From NCBI RefSeq assembly GCF_032884065.1, contig NW_027062863.1, positions 1 to 64,000 on the forward strand: a stretch of 64,000 nt of DNA. The letters are read 5' to 3'. Below, in pieces: positions 1 through 12,154 of this stretch (position 1 is its first letter; every line of letters starts with the position of its first letter). The notes under the pieces are model-generated. The model ran no database searches, was not told the DNA's origin, and saw only the letters and a program-made list of their open reading frames with translations. The stretch comes from Artemia franciscana (Eukaryota > Arthropoda > Branchiopoda > Anostraca > Artemiidae). The position numbers were made by a program, and so were the translations under genes.

Positions 1-80
1 TATGTATGCAATTCCTTGGCGATTAAGAAACTGTATACAAAGCTATGGAAGATGTTACTAATAAAGGAAAACCCAAATGA
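1..80 (+). pseudogene. PGAM-derived segment, 3' end only
   Basis: This is the end of a PGAM unit cut by the window edge. It reads CMQFLGD, stop, [17 protein letters not shown], stop. The acidic frame of the same unit follows at 140-367 and the unit spacer runs to about 480, where other repeats begin. Confidence 0.85.
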
Positions 81-480
81 GCAAGAATCATACAAATCTT
101 TTAACTGTTATGGTCTATTAATAGTTAGTACTAGCTGTCATGGATGTTAGAAGAAGAATACCTGTTATACCTCAAGATGATAAAAATGATCCTGGACAAA
201 TTTGTGAAATCGAAACTGACCAAGATGATAGAGTTGCACTAGATAGTGATGCTGCCCAGGATGTGGAAATACACGATGAATCAGAAGACGACAAATCAAG
301 AAAAGGGGCAAATAGTGATCTGTCACAAACAATTCCAAGTGGTACAAAATCCCATATTTCCTTCTAGTTTATCTATGAGTATTGCAATCAAGTTTTAATG
401 AATTTATTTTTCAATTAGTCGTTGCTATTCTGTTCTCATTGAAAGTGAAAGTTCTTAAGCCAAATAATAACAATCGTAAT

Positions 481-1690
481 TAATAATTACGATTAACTAA
501 GAAGTAACTTAAGAATTAACTTGCGTACCAAACTTTTATATTCTTATATTTTTATTATGTACACGAGGGGGTTTGTACCCTCGTTAATACCTCGTTCTTT
601 ACACTAAATCGTAAGTTTTGTCCTAATTCTTTAAGAATAACCCCTGAATCAGAAAGGCCGTAGAATAAATAATTGAAATTATTAAAAATACTTTAGTATA
701 AAGAGCGAGGTATTTATCTCTTTCTAAATACCTCGCTCTTAATACTAAAGTATTTTTAGAACCCCTCATATGCGTAATAATCTCTGGTCGTTTCAAGTTT
801 CAGTGCTACTCCTTACTTTCAATTGAAAAAATGTTTTCATGTTTATTTTTTCATTGTTTTTTTTTTATAGTAATGCTAGAAAATCAGGCGCCCTTTTCAT
901 TGAATTTTTCTTCCCCTATGACATATTCCTCCAAGGAATGATCCTACCACACGGCCCCCTCCCCTCAACCCCACCCCCCAAACCAAAAAAATCCCCATGA
1001 GAACGTCTGTTCACTTCCCAATAACTATTACTGTATGTACACTGGTCAAAGTTTGTAACTTGCACTCCCTCCCTCGGGGATTGTGGGGGTAAAGTAATTA
1101 CAAAAGAATTAGTTATTATGGTTTTTGACTATGCGGAACAAAATGGCTATCTCAAAATTTTGATCCGTTGACTTTGGGAAAAAAATTAGCGTGGGAGGGG
1201 GCCTAGGTGCCCTCCTTTTGTTTTGGTCACTTAAAAAGGGCACTAGAACTTTTCATTTCCGTTAGAATGAGCCCTATTGCGACATTCTAGGGCCACTTGG
1301 TCGATACGATGACCCCTGGGGAACAGAGAAAAAAAACAAATAAACACGCACCCGTGATTTGTCTTCTGGCAAAAAACACGAAATTCCACATTTCTATAGA
1401 TAGGAGCTTGAAATTTTTGCAATAGGGTTCTCTGATACGCCGAATGCGATGGTGTGATTCTATGACTTCTAGGGGGTGTTTCCCCTATTTTCCAAAATGA
1501 GGCAAATTTTCTCAGGCTTGTAACTTTTGACGACAAAGACTAAATTTGATGAAACTTATATATTTAAAATCAGTATGAAAATTTGATTCTTTTGATGTAT
1601 CTTTTAGGGTCAAAATTCCGTTTTTTATAGTTCTGTTTACTATTGAGCCGGGTCGCTCCCTACTACAGTTCGTTCCCACGAACTGTCTGA
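481..1690 (-). repeat. Dispersed composite repeat, reversed copy
   Basis: The segment contains a near-palindrome built from AATACCTCGCTCTT and its complement (about 585-755). It continues with the CCGTTAGAATGAGCCCT and GGTCGATACGAT motifs and ends near 1670-1690 with the palindrome around CAGTTCGT and ACGAACTG. The same modules recur in the opposite orientation at 36139-37748 and 38928-40275, and in part at 33400-33790, 34720-34880 and 47227-47640. No transposase frame is visible. It interrupts the PGAM array. Confidence 0.75.
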
Positions 1691-2427
1691 TTCTATATAA
1701 ATTTAGGTTCTTGTACTTTCTTCATTAACAAGGATTTCTCCTTGCTTAAAATTATTAATTAAAAATCGGTGGGAAAACTGGAAAGAAGTCATTTTGTCAA
1801 AAGTTAGAACTCGGATTTACTCTGTTAGGGAGAAAAACTTATTGGTCGACATCCAACAGTAAGGATGCACATAATTTCTTTTCAATTTGTCATTATTTTT
1901 CCATGTTTTTCCATAACTGTGACGACTTTCCCATGGCTTTCTCAAAATTACTTATCGTCTCTAATTTATAGGGACCTGCGACCTATGGAGTAATTCCGTC
2001 AATATCTTAGGGGAGGGGCAAAATTGGAGCAAAGTTGTCAGTGCAAATGGAAAAATGAGCTATGCAGTACCAAAGAACGACATTTACCGAGCATTAGTTG
2101 TTGAATTCGAGTCGAAATTCGTTGTTTTATCCAATGATTTAACAACAAGAACGAGTATGAAAAAGAAAAAAGATTAAATAGTCTCATGTTCAATGGGGTT
2201 AAATAACCTCCAATAGTGACTTGACTTAAGAACAAGAACGAGTATCAACAAGAAACGAGATTCAATAGTCTCACGTTCAATCGGGTTAAACAAACTCCCA
2301 ATAGTGACTTGATGTCAGAAGCTCTAGAAATATTGACAAATAAATAGAGCTTTATTTTTGTGCCGGAAAAGCTGACGAAACGAAGAAGTGATGTTATGAA
2401 CTTAGCATGGGATAAATATTGGAATCT
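1691..2427. other. Unassigned DNA within the array interruption, with an 88-bp tandem duplication
   Basis: No gene is recognisable. Positions about 2143-2316 hold two tandem copies of an approximately 88-bp unit, each running from ACAAGAACGAGTAT to AATAGTGACTTGA. The PGAM unit resumes near 2430 at TATCAGTATTGCAATC. The left flank had already run past this point of the unit, so about 110 bp of unit sequence occurs on both sides. Confidence 0.6.
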
Positions 2428-2570
2428 ATCAGTATTGCAATCAAGTTTTTATGAATTTATTTTTCAATTACTCGTTGCTATTCTGTTCTCATTGAAAGTG
2501 AAAGTTCTTAAGCCAAATCATAACAATTGTAATAACCGGCTTGGATACGGAATTGTTATACAAAATTATT

Positions 2571-3003
2571 ATGGTTAGGCATGGTGAAACAGCTTGGAAC
2601 AAAGAAAACGAACTTTGCGGCTGGTTTGATGCTCCCACTAGTTAAAAAGGGATTTAGAAAGCCCATGCTGCTGATCAGACTTTGAAGAGAAAAAGGCTAC
2701 CAATTTGATACTGCTCATATATCAGTTTTGACTAGAGTTCAACATACCTTGAAAGTCATTCTTGAAAAAATTGAGCAGTCTAGCCTTCCCGTTGAGAAGA
2801 CTTGGCGACTAAGAGGTATTGTCAAACATTTGGATAAACCGTCTGATGAAGCTATTATGGTAATAAACTTGCCAAATAGAATATCTTTCGTTGATGAACT
2901 TGATTAGTATTTGAAACCGATTAAATGTATGCAATTCCTTGGTGATTAAGAAACTGTGTACAAAGCTATGGAAGATGTTACTAATAAAGGAAAACCCAAA
3001 TGA
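2571..3003 (+). pseudogene. PGAM-derived segment, unit 1
   Basis: It starts [20 protein letters not shown] and joins TWRL to RGIVKHL. Early stops and an extra A in the AGAAAAAGGC run break the frame, so it is more decayed than most units. The acidic frame that follows also has a stop. Confidence 0.85.
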
Positions 3004-3440
3004 GCAAGAATCATACAAATCTTTAAGCTGTTATGGTCTATTAATAGTTAGCACTAGCAGTCATGGATGTTAGAAGAAGAATACCTGTTAAACCTCAAGA
3101 TCTTAAAAATGATCCTTGACAAATTTGTGAAATCGAAACTGACCAAGATGATAGAGTTGCACTAGATAGTGATGCTGCCCAGGATGTGGAAATACACGAT
3201 GAATCAGAAGACGACAAATCAAGAAAAGGGGCAAATAGTGATCTGTCACAAACAATTCCAAGTGGTACAAAATCCCAGATTTCCTTCTAGTTTATCTATG
3301 AGTATTGCAATCAAGTTTTAATGAATTTATTTTTCAATTAGTCGTTGCTATTCTGTTCTCATTGAAAGTGAAAGTTCTTAAGCCAAATAATAACAATCGT
3401 AATAACCGGCTTGAATACGGAATTGTTATACAAAATTATT

Positions 3441-3872
3441 ATGGTTAGGCATGGTGAAACAGCTTGGAACAAAGAAAACAAACGATGCGGCTGGTTTGAT
3501 ACTCCCTCGAGTGAAAAATGGATTCAGGAAGCCGATTCTGTTGATCAGACTTTGAAGAGAAAATGCTGCCAATTTGATACTGCTCATACATCAGTTTTGA
3601 GTAGAGTTCAACATACCTTGAAAATCATTCTTGAAGAAATTGAGCAGTCTAGCCTTCCCGTTGAGAAGACTTGGCGACTAAGAGGTATTGTCAAACATTT
3701 GGATAAACTCTCTGATGAAGCTATTATGGGAATAAACTTGCCAAATAGAATACCTTTCGTTTATGAACTTGATGACAATTTGAAACCGATTAAATGTATG
3801 TAATTCCTTGGTGATTAAGAAACTGTGTACAAAGCTATGGAAGATGTTACTAATAAAGTAAAACCCAAATGA
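3441..3872 (+). pseudogene. PGAM-derived segment, unit 2
   Basis: One open frame runs from the leader (3411) through VRHGETAWN and [11 protein letters not shown] to KPIKCM, where a TAA replaces the glutamine codon. It has unit-specific changes (KRCGWFDTPSS, EADSVDQ) shared in part with unit 14. Confidence 0.87.
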
Positions 3873-3931
3873 GCAAGAATCATACAAATCTTTCAACTGT
3901 TATGGTCTATTAATAGTTAGTACTAGCTGTC

Positions 3932-4330
3932 ATGGATGTTAGAAGAAGAATACCTGTTAAACCTCAAGATGTTAAAAATGATCCAGGACAAATTTGTGAA
4001 ATCGAAACTGACCAAGATGATAGCGTTGCACTAGATAGTGATGCTGCCCAGGATGTGGAAATACACGGTGAATCAGAAGACGACAAATTAAGAAAAGGGG
4101 CAAATAGTGATCTGTCAAAAAAAATTCCAAGTGTTACAAACAAAATCCCGGATTTTCTTCTAGTTTATCTATCAGTATTGCAATCAAGTTTTTATGAATT
4201 TATTTTTCAACTACTCGTTGCTATTCTTTTCTCATTGAAAGTGAAAGTTCTTAAGCCAAATCATAACAATTGTAATAACCGGCTTGGATACGGAATTGTT
4301 ATAAAAAATTATAATGGTTATGCACGGTGA
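3932..4330 (+). pseudogene. Acidic frame of the PGAM satellite (best open example)
   Basis: Every full unit carries a frame beginning [17 protein letters not shown] and running into an acidic, disorder-like stretch rich in D, E and S (QDVEIHDESEDDKSRKGAN). In this unit and in the one at 12646-13020 the frame stays open for about 125-132 residues, continuing into a hydrophobic stretch (FQLLVAILFSLKV) and overlapping the start of the next PGAM segment in another frame. Most other units stop earlier. I do not recognise the parent gene. It could be a second captured gene fragment or untranslated sequence that is open by chance. Confidence 0.45.
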
Positions 4331-4757
4331 AACAGCTTGGAACAAAGAAAACAAACTTTGCGGCTGGTTTGATGCTCCTTCGAGTAAAAAAGGGATTCAG
4401 GAAGCCCATGCTGCTGATCAGACTTTGAAGAGAAAAGGCTACCAATTTGATACTGCTCATACATCAGTTTTGACTAGAGCTCAACATACCTTGAAAGTCA
4501 CTATTGAAGAAATTGAGCAGTCTAGCCTTCCCGTTGAGAAGACTTGGCGACTAAAATGGCGACTAAGAGGTATTGCCAAACATTTGGATAAACTGTCTGA
4601 TGAAGCTATTATGGGAATAAACTTGCCAAATAGAATACCTTTCGTTTATGAACTTGATGACAATTTGAAACCGATTAAATGTATGCAATTCCTTGGTGAT
4701 TAAGAAACTGTGTACAAAGCTATGGAAGATGTTAATAATAAAGGAAAACCCAAATGA
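4314..4757 (+). pseudogene. PGAM-derived segment, unit 3 (12-bp duplication type)
   Basis: Open for 129 residues from MVMHGETAWN (arginine replaced by methionine before the catalytic-type histidine) to MQFLGD, then TAA. It carries the in-frame 12-bp duplication giving [11 protein letters not shown]. The same VMHGE start is seen in units 6 and 9. Confidence 0.88.
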
Positions 4758-5197
4758 GCAAGAATCATACAAATCTTTTAACTGTTATGGTCTATTAATA
4801 GTTAGTACTAGCTGTCATGGATGTTAGAAGAAGAATACCTGTTAAACCTCAAGATGTTAAAAATGATCCGGGATAAATTTGTGAAATCGAAACTGACCAA
4901 TATCATAGAGTTGCACTAGATAGTGATGCTGCCCAGGATATGGAAATACACGATGAATCAGAAGACAACAAATCAAGAAAAGGAGCAAATAGTGATTTGT
5001 CAAAATAATTCCAAGTGGTACAAACAAAATCCCGGATTTTCTTCTAGTTTATCTATCAGTATTGCAATCAAGTTTTTATGAATTTATTTTTGAACTACTC
5101 GTTGCTATCCAGTTCTCATTGAAAGTGAAAGTTCTTAAGCCAAATCATAACAATTGTAATAACCGGCTTGGATACGGAATTGTTATAACAAATTATT

Positions 5198-5629
5198 ATG
5201 GTTAGGCATGGTGAAATGGCTTGGAACAAAGAAAACAAACTTTGCGGCTGGTTTGATGCTCCCTCGAGTAAAAAAGGGATTCAGGAAGCACATGCTGCTG
5301 ATCAGACTTAGAAGAGAAAAGGCAACCAATTTGATACTGCTCATACATCAGTTTTGACTAGAGTTCAACATACCTTGAAAGTCATTCTTGAATAAATTGA
5401 GCAGTCTAGCCTTCCCGTTGAGAAGACTTGGTGACTAAGAGGTATTGTCATACATTTGGATAAACTGTCTAATGAAGCTATTATGGGAATAAACTTGCCA
5501 AATAGAATACCTTTTGTTTATGAACTTGATGACAATTTGAAACCGATCAAATGTATGCAATTCCTTTGCGATTAAGAAACTGTGTACAAAGCTATGGAAG
5601 ATGTTACTAATAAAGGAAAACCCAAATGA
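5198..5629 (+). pseudogene. PGAM-derived segment, unit 4
   Basis: It starts MVRHGEMAWNKEN. A TAG replaces a leucine codon in the QTLKRK region, and further stops follow at the ILE-EIEQ and TW-RLRG positions. It is near-identical to unit 7. Confidence 0.85.
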
Positions 5630-6054
5630 GCAAGAATCATACAAATCTTTTAACTGTTATGGTCTATTAATAGTTAGTACTAGCTGTCATGGATGTTAGA
5701 AGAAGAATACCTGTTAAACCTCAAGATGTTAAAAATGATCCTGGACAAATTTGTGAAATCGAAACTGACCAAGATGATAGTGATGCTGCCCAGGATGTGG
5801 AAATACACGATGAATCAGAAGACGACAAATCAAGAAAAGGGGCAAATTGTGATCTGTCAAAACAATTCCAAGTGGTACAAACAAAATCCCGGATTTTCTT
5901 CTAGTTTATCTATCAGTATTGCAATCAAGTTTTTATGAATTTATTTTTCAACTACTCGTTGCTATTCTGTTCTCGTTGAAAGTGAAAGTTCTTAAGCCAA
6001 ATCATAACAATTGTAATAACCGGCTTGGATACGGAATTGTTATAAAAAATTATT

Positions 6055-6486
6055 ATGGTTAGGCATGGTGAAACAGCTTGGAACAAAGAAAACAAACTTT
6101 GCGGCTGGTTTAATGCTCCCTCGAGTAAAAAAGGGATTCAGGAAGCCCTTGCTGCTGATCAGACTTTGAAGAGAAAAGGCTACCAATTTGATACTGCTCA
6201 TACATCAGTTTTGACTAGAGTTCAACATACCTTGAAAGTCATTCTTGAAGAAATTGAGCAGTCTAGCCTTCCCGTTGAGAAGACTTTGCGACTAAGAGGT
6301 ATTGTCAAACATTTGGATAAACTGTCTGATGAAGCTACTATGGGAATAAACTTGCCAAATAGAATAACTTTCGTTTATGAACTTGATGACAATTTGAAAC
6401 CGATTAAATGTATGCAATTCCTTGGCGATTAAGAAACTGCTTACAAAGCTATGGAAGATGTTACTAATAAAGGAAAACCCAAATGG
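6055..6486 (+). pseudogene. PGAM-derived segment, unit 5
   Basis: Open for 125 residues from [10 protein letters not shown] to MQFLGD, then TAA. TW is changed to TL before RLRGIVKHL, and the normal final stop after KGKPK is TGG here. It is near-identical to unit 8. Confidence 0.88.
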
Positions 6487-6926
6487 GCAAGAATCATACA
6501 AATCTTTTAACTGTTATGGTCTAGTAATAGTTAGTACTAGCTGTCATGGATGTTAGAAGAAGAATACCTGTTAAACCTCAAGATGTTAAAAATGGTCCTG
6601 GACAAATTTGTGAAATCGAAACTGACCAAGATGATAGAGGTGCACTAAATAGTGATGCTGCCCAGGATGTGGAAATACACGATGAATCGGAAGACGACAC
6701 ATCAAGAAAAGGGGCAAATAGTGATCTGTCAAAACAATTCCAAGTGGTACAAACAAAATCCCGGATTTTCTTCTAGTTTATCTATCAGTATTGCAATCAA
6801 GTTTTTATGAATTTATTTTTCAACTACTCGTTGCTATTCTTTTCTCATTGAAAGTGAAAGTTATTAAGCCAAATCATAACAATTGTAATAACCGGTTTGG
6901 ATACGGAATTGCTATAAAAAATTATA

Positions 6927-7357
6927 ATGGTTATGCATGGTGAAACAGCTTGGAACAAAGAAAACAAACTTTGCGGCTGGTTTGATGCTCCCTCGAGTAA
7001 AAAAGGGATTCAGGAAGCCCATGCTGCTGATCAGACTTTGAAGAGAAAAGGCTACCAATTTGATACTGCTCATACATCAGTTTTGACTAGAGTTCAACAT
7101 ATCTTGAAAGTCATTCTTGAATAAATTGAGCAGTCTAGCCTTCCCGTTGAGAAGACTTGGTGACTAAGAGGTATTGTCAAACATTTGGATAAACTGTCTA
7201 ATGAAGCTATTATGGGATAAACTTGCCAAATAGAATACCTTTCGTTTATGAACTTGATGACAATTTGAAACCGATTAAATGTATGCAATTCCTTGGTGAT
7301 TAAGAAACTGTGTACAAAGCTATGGAAGATGTTACTAATAAAGGAAAACCCAAATGA
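6927..7357 (+). pseudogene. PGAM-derived segment, unit 6
   Basis: MVMHGETAWN start. The frame ends after KVILE at a TAA. A 1-bp deletion lies in the IMGINL region. Its first part matches unit 9, while its 3' half lacks the 12-bp duplication present in units 3 and 9, suggesting a mosaic unit. Confidence 0.85.
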
Positions 7358-7796
7358 GCAAGAATCATACAAATCTTTTAACTGTTATGGTCTATTAATA
7401 GTTAGTACTAGCTGTCATGGATGTTAGAAGAAGAATACCTGTTAAACCTCAAGATGTTAAAAATGATCCTGGACAAATTTGTGAAATCGAAACTGACCAA
7501 TATCATAGAGTTGCGCTAGATAGTGATGCTGCCCAGGATATGGAAATACACGATGAATCAGAAGACAACAAATCAAGAAAAGGAGCAAATAGTGATTTGT
7601 CAAAATAATTCCAAGTGGTACAAACAAAATCCCGGATTTTCTTCTAGTTTATCTATCAGTATTGCAATCAAGTTTTTATGAATTTATTTTGAACTACTCG
7701 TTGCTATCCTGTTCTCATTGAAAGTGAAAGTTCTTAAGCCAAATCATAACAATTGTAATAACCGGCTTGGATACGGAATTGTTATAACAAATTATT

Positions 7797-8228
7797 ATGG
7801 TTAGGCATGGTGAAATGGCTTGGAACAAAGAAAACAAACTTTGCGGCTGGTTTGATGCTCCCTCGAGTAAAAAAGGGATTCAGGAAGCCCATGCTGCTGA
7901 TCAGACTTAGAAGAGAAAAGGCAACCAATTTGATACTGCTCATACATCAGTTTTGACTAGAGTTCAACATACCTTGAAAGTCATTCTTGAATAAATTGAG
8001 CAGTCTAGCCTTCCCGTTGAGAAGACTTGGTGACTAAGAGGTATTGTCATACATTTGGATAAACTGTCTAATGAAGCTATTATGGGAATAAACTTGCCAA
8101 ATAGAATACCTTTTGTTTATGAACTTGATGACAATTTGAAACCGATCAAATGTATGCAATTCCTTTGCGATTAAGAAACTGTGTACAAAGCTATGGAAGA
8201 TGTTACTAATAAAGGAAAACCCAAATGA
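7797..8228 (+). pseudogene. PGAM-derived segment, unit 7
   Basis: Second copy of unit 4 in the duplicated block, with the same stops and the same GEMAWN change. Confidence 0.85.
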
Positions 8229-8653
8229 GCAAGAATCATACAAATCTTTTAACTGTTATGGTCTATTAATAGTTAGTACTAGCTGTCATGGATGTTAGAA
8301 GAAGAATACCTGTTAAACCTCAAGATGTTAAAAATGATCCTGGACAAATTTGTGAAATCAAAACTGACCAAGATGATAGTGATGCTGCCCAGGATGTGGA
8401 AATACACGATGAATCAGAAGACGACAAATCAAGAAAAGGGGCAAATTGTGATCTGTCAAAACAATTCCAAGTGGTACAAACAAAATCCCGGATTTTCTTC
8501 TAGTTTATCTATCAGTATTGCAATCAAGTTTTTATGAATTTATTTTTCAACTACTCGTTACTATTCTGTTCTCGTTGAAAGTGAAAGTTCTTAAGCCAAA
8601 TCATAACAATTGTAATAACCGGCTTGGATACGGAATTGTTATAAAAAATTATT

Positions 8654-9085
8654 ATGGTTAGGCATGGTGAAACAGCTTGGAACAAAGAAAACAAACTTTG
8701 CGGCTGGTTTAATGCTCCCTCGAGTAAAAAAGGGATTCAGGAAGCCCTTGCTGCTGATCAGACTTTGAAGAGAAAAGGCTACCAATTTGATACTGCTCAT
8801 ACATCAGTTTTGACTAGAGTTCAACATACCTTGAAAGTCATTCTTGAAGAAATTGAGCAGTCTAGCCTTCCCGTTGAGAAGACTTTGCGACTAAGAGGTA
8901 TTGTCAAACATTTGGATAAACTGTCTGATGAAGCTACTATGGGAATAAACTTGCCAAATAGAATAACTTTCGTTTATGAACTTGATGACAATTTGAAACC
9001 GATTAAATGTATGCAATTCCTTGGCGATTAAAAAACTGCTTACAAAGCTATGGAAGATGTTACTAATAAAGGAAAACCCAAATGG
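8654..9085 (+). pseudogene. PGAM-derived segment, unit 8
   Basis: Second copy of unit 5; the 125-residue frame translates identically. Only single differences are visible, for example AAAAAACTGC for AAGAAACTGC after the LGD stop. Confidence 0.88.
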
Positions 9086-9525
9086 GCAAGAATCATACAA
9101 ATCTTTTAACTGTTATGGTCTAGTAATAGTTAGTACTAGCTGTCATGGATGTTAGAAGAAGAATACCTGTTAAACCTCAAGATGTTAAAAATGGTCCTGG
9201 ACAAATTTGTGAAATCGAAACTGACCAAGATGATAGAGGTGCACTAAATAGTGATGCTGCCCAGGATGTGGAAATACACGATGAATCGGAAGACGACACA
9301 TCAAGAAAAGGGGCAAATAGTGATCTGTCAAAACAATTCCAAGTGGTACAAACAAAATCCCGGATTTTCTTCTAGTTTATCTATCAGTATTGCAATCAAG
9401 TTTTTATGAATTTATTTTTCAACTACTCGTTGCTATTCTTTTCTCATTGAAAGTGAAAGTTATTAAGCCAAATCATAACAATTGTAATAACCGGTTTGGA
9501 TACGGAATTGCTATAAAAAATTATA

Positions 9526-9969
9526 ATGGTTATGCATGGTGAAACAGCTTGGAACAAAGAAAACAAACTTTGCGGCTGGTTTGATGCTCCCTCGAGTAAA
9601 AAAGGGATTCATGAAGCCCATGCTGCAGATCAGACTTTGAAGAGAAAAGGCTACCAATTTGATACTGCTCATACATCAGTTTTGACTAGAGCTCAACATA
9701 CCTTGAAAGTCATTATGGAAGAAATTGAGCAGTCTAGCCTTCCCGTTGAGAAGACTTGGTGACTAAAATGGCGACTAAGATGTATTGCCAAACATTTGGA
9801 TAAACTGTGTGATGAAGCTAATATGGGAATAAACTTGCCAAATAGAATACCTTTCGTTTATGAACTTGATGACAATTTGAAACCGATTAAATTTATGCAA
9901 TTCCTTGGTGATAAAGAAACTGTGTACAAAGCTATGGAAGATGTTAATAATAAAGGAAAACCCAAATGA
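9526..9969 (+). pseudogene. PGAM-derived segment, unit 9 (12-bp duplication type)
   Basis: Its first part is the second copy of unit 6 and its second part resembles unit 3, with the 12-bp duplication after a TGA at the TW-RLKW position. After MQFLGD it reads AAA (lysine) where other units have a stop, so the C-terminal residues [10 protein letters not shown] are in frame here. Confidence 0.85.
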
Positions 9970-10407
9970 GCAAGAATCATACAAATCTTTTAATTGTTAT
10001 GGTCTATTAATAGTTAGTACTAGCTGTCATGGATGTTAGAAGAAGAATACCTGTTAAACCTCAAGATGTTAAAAATCCTCCTTGACAAATTTGTGAAATG
10101 GAAACTGACCAAGATCAGAGTTGCACTAGATAGTGATGCTGCCCAGGATATGGAAATACACGATGAATCAGAAGACAACAAATGAAGAAAAGGGGCAAAT
10201 AGTGATTTGTCAAAACAATTCCAAGTGGTACAAACAAAATCCCGGATTTTCTGCTAGTTTATCTATCAGTATTGCAATCAAGTTTTTATGAATTTATTTT
10301 TGAACTACTCGTTGCTATTCTGTTCTCATTGAAAGTGAAAGTTCTTAAGCCAAATCATAACAATTGTAATAACCGGCTTGGATGCGGAATTTTTATGAAA
10401 AATTATT

Positions 10408-10839
10408 ATGGTTAGGCATGGTGAAATAGCTTGGAACAAAGAAAACAAACTTTGCGGCTGGTTTGATGCTCCCTCGAGTAAAAAAGGGATTCAGGAAGCC
10501 CATGCTGCTGATCAGACTTAGAAGAGAAAAGGCTACCAATTTGATACTGCTACTACATCAGTTTCGACTAGAGTTCAACATACCTTGAAAGTCATTCTTG
10601 AAGAAATTGAGCAGTCTAGCCTTCCCGTTGAGAAGACTTGGCGACTAAGAGGTATTGTCAAACGTTTGGATAAACTGTCTGATGAAGCTATTATGGCAAT
10701 AAACTTGCCAATTAGAATACCTGTCGTTTATGAACTTGATGACAATTTGAAACCGATCAAATGTATGCAATTCCTTTGCGATTAAGAAACTGTGTTTAAA
10801 GCTATGGAAGATGTTACTAATAAAGGAAAACCCAAATGA
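10408..10839 (+). pseudogene. PGAM-derived segment, unit 10
   Basis: MVRHGEIAWN start. It shares the AGACTTAGAAG stop with units 4 and 7. The frame is open again from 10585 through [17 protein letters not shown] to the usual stop after MQFLCD. Confidence 0.84.
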
Positions 10840-11280
10840 GCAAGAATCATAAAAATCTTTTAACTGTTATAGTCTATTAATAGTTAGTACTAGCTGTCAT
10901 GGATGTTACAAGAAGAATACCTGTTAAACCTCAAGATGTTAAAAATGATCATGGACAAATTTGTGAATTGAATCTGACCAAGATGATAGAGTTGCAATAG
11001 ATAGTGATGCTGCCCAGGATGTTGGAATACACGATGAAGCAGAAGACGACAAATCAAGAAAAGGGGTAAATAGTGATCAGTCAAAAAAAAATTCAAAGTG
11101 GCACAAACAAAATCCCAGATTTTCTTCTAGTTTATCTAACAGTATTGCAATCAAGTTATTATGAATTTAATTTTCAATTACTCGTTGCTATTCTGTTCTC
11201 ATTGAAAGTGAAAGTTCTTATGCTAAATCATAACAATTGTAATAACCGGCTTGGTTACGGAATTGTTATACAAAATTATT

Positions 11281-11724
11281 ATGGTTCGGTATGGTGAAAC
11301 AGCTTGGAACAAAGAAAACAAACTTTGCGGCTGGCTTGATGCTCCCTCGAGTAAAAAAGGGATTCAGGAAGCCCATAATGCTGATCAGACTTTGAAGAGA
11401 AAAGGCTACCAATTTGATACTGCTCATACATCAGTTTTGACTAGAGCTCAACATACTTTGAAAGTCATTCTTGAACAAATTGAGCAGTCTAGCCTTCCCG
11501 TTGAGAAGACTTTGCGACTAAAATGGTGACTAAGAGGTATTGTCAAACATTTGGATAAACTGTCTGATGAAGCTACTATAGGAATAAACTTGCAAAATAG
11601 AATACCTCTCGTTTATGAACTTGATGACAATTTGAAACCGATTAAATATATGCAATTCCTTGGCGATTAAGTAACTGTGTACAAAGCTATGGAAGATGTT
11701 ACTAATAAAGGAAAACCCAAATGA
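11281..11724 (+). pseudogene. PGAM-derived segment, unit 11 (12-bp duplication type)
   Basis: MVRYGETAWN: the catalytic-type histidine of the RHG motif is tyrosine here. It carries the 12-bp duplication but stops right after RLKW. Confidence 0.85.
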
Positions 11725-12154
11725 GCAAGAATCATACAAATCTTTTAACTGTTATGGTCTATTAATAGTTAGTACTAGCTGTCATGGATGTTAGAAGAAG
11801 AATTCTTGTTAAACCTCAAGATGTTAAAAATAATCCTGGACAAATTTGTGAAATCGAAACTGACTAAGATGATAGAGTTGCACTAGATAGTGATGCTACC
11901 CAGGATGTGAAAATACACGATGAATCAGAAAACGAAAAATCAAGAAAAGGGGCAAATAGTATCTGTCAAAAATAATTCCAAGAGGTACAAACAAAATCCC
12001 AGATTTTCTTCTAGTTTATCTATCAGTAATGTAATCAAGTTTTTAAGAATTTATTTTTCAATTACTCGTTGCTATTCTGTTCTCATTGAAAGTGAAAGTT
12101 CTTAAGCCAGATCATAACAATTGTAATAACACGGAATTGTTATACAAAATTATT

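Larger units (their letters stand above)
4780..9970 (+). repeat. Higher-order repeat: three-unit block duplicated
   Basis: Units 4, 5 and 6 (PGAM starts 5198, 6055, 6927) are repeated as units 7, 8 and 9 (7797, 8654, 9526) at a constant offset of 2599 bp. Shared private markers include the AGACTTAGAAG stop in units 4 and 7, the 15-bp deletion that shortens the acidic frame to DQDDSDAAQ at 5689 and 8288, TTGCGACTAAG in units 5 and 8, and VMHGE in units 6 and 9. By eye only about three differences separate 5690-6960 from 8289-9560, against several percent between ordinary neighbours. Unit 10 (10408) shares some unit-4 markers and may be an older partial third copy. Confidence 0.85.

Noticed and set aside
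165-9984. Recurring 69-residue minus-strand frames ([18 protein letters not shown] type) opposite each PGAM end
   Set aside because: They are antisense shadows of the PGAM C-terminal coding sequence, conserved only because the satellite units are copies of each other.
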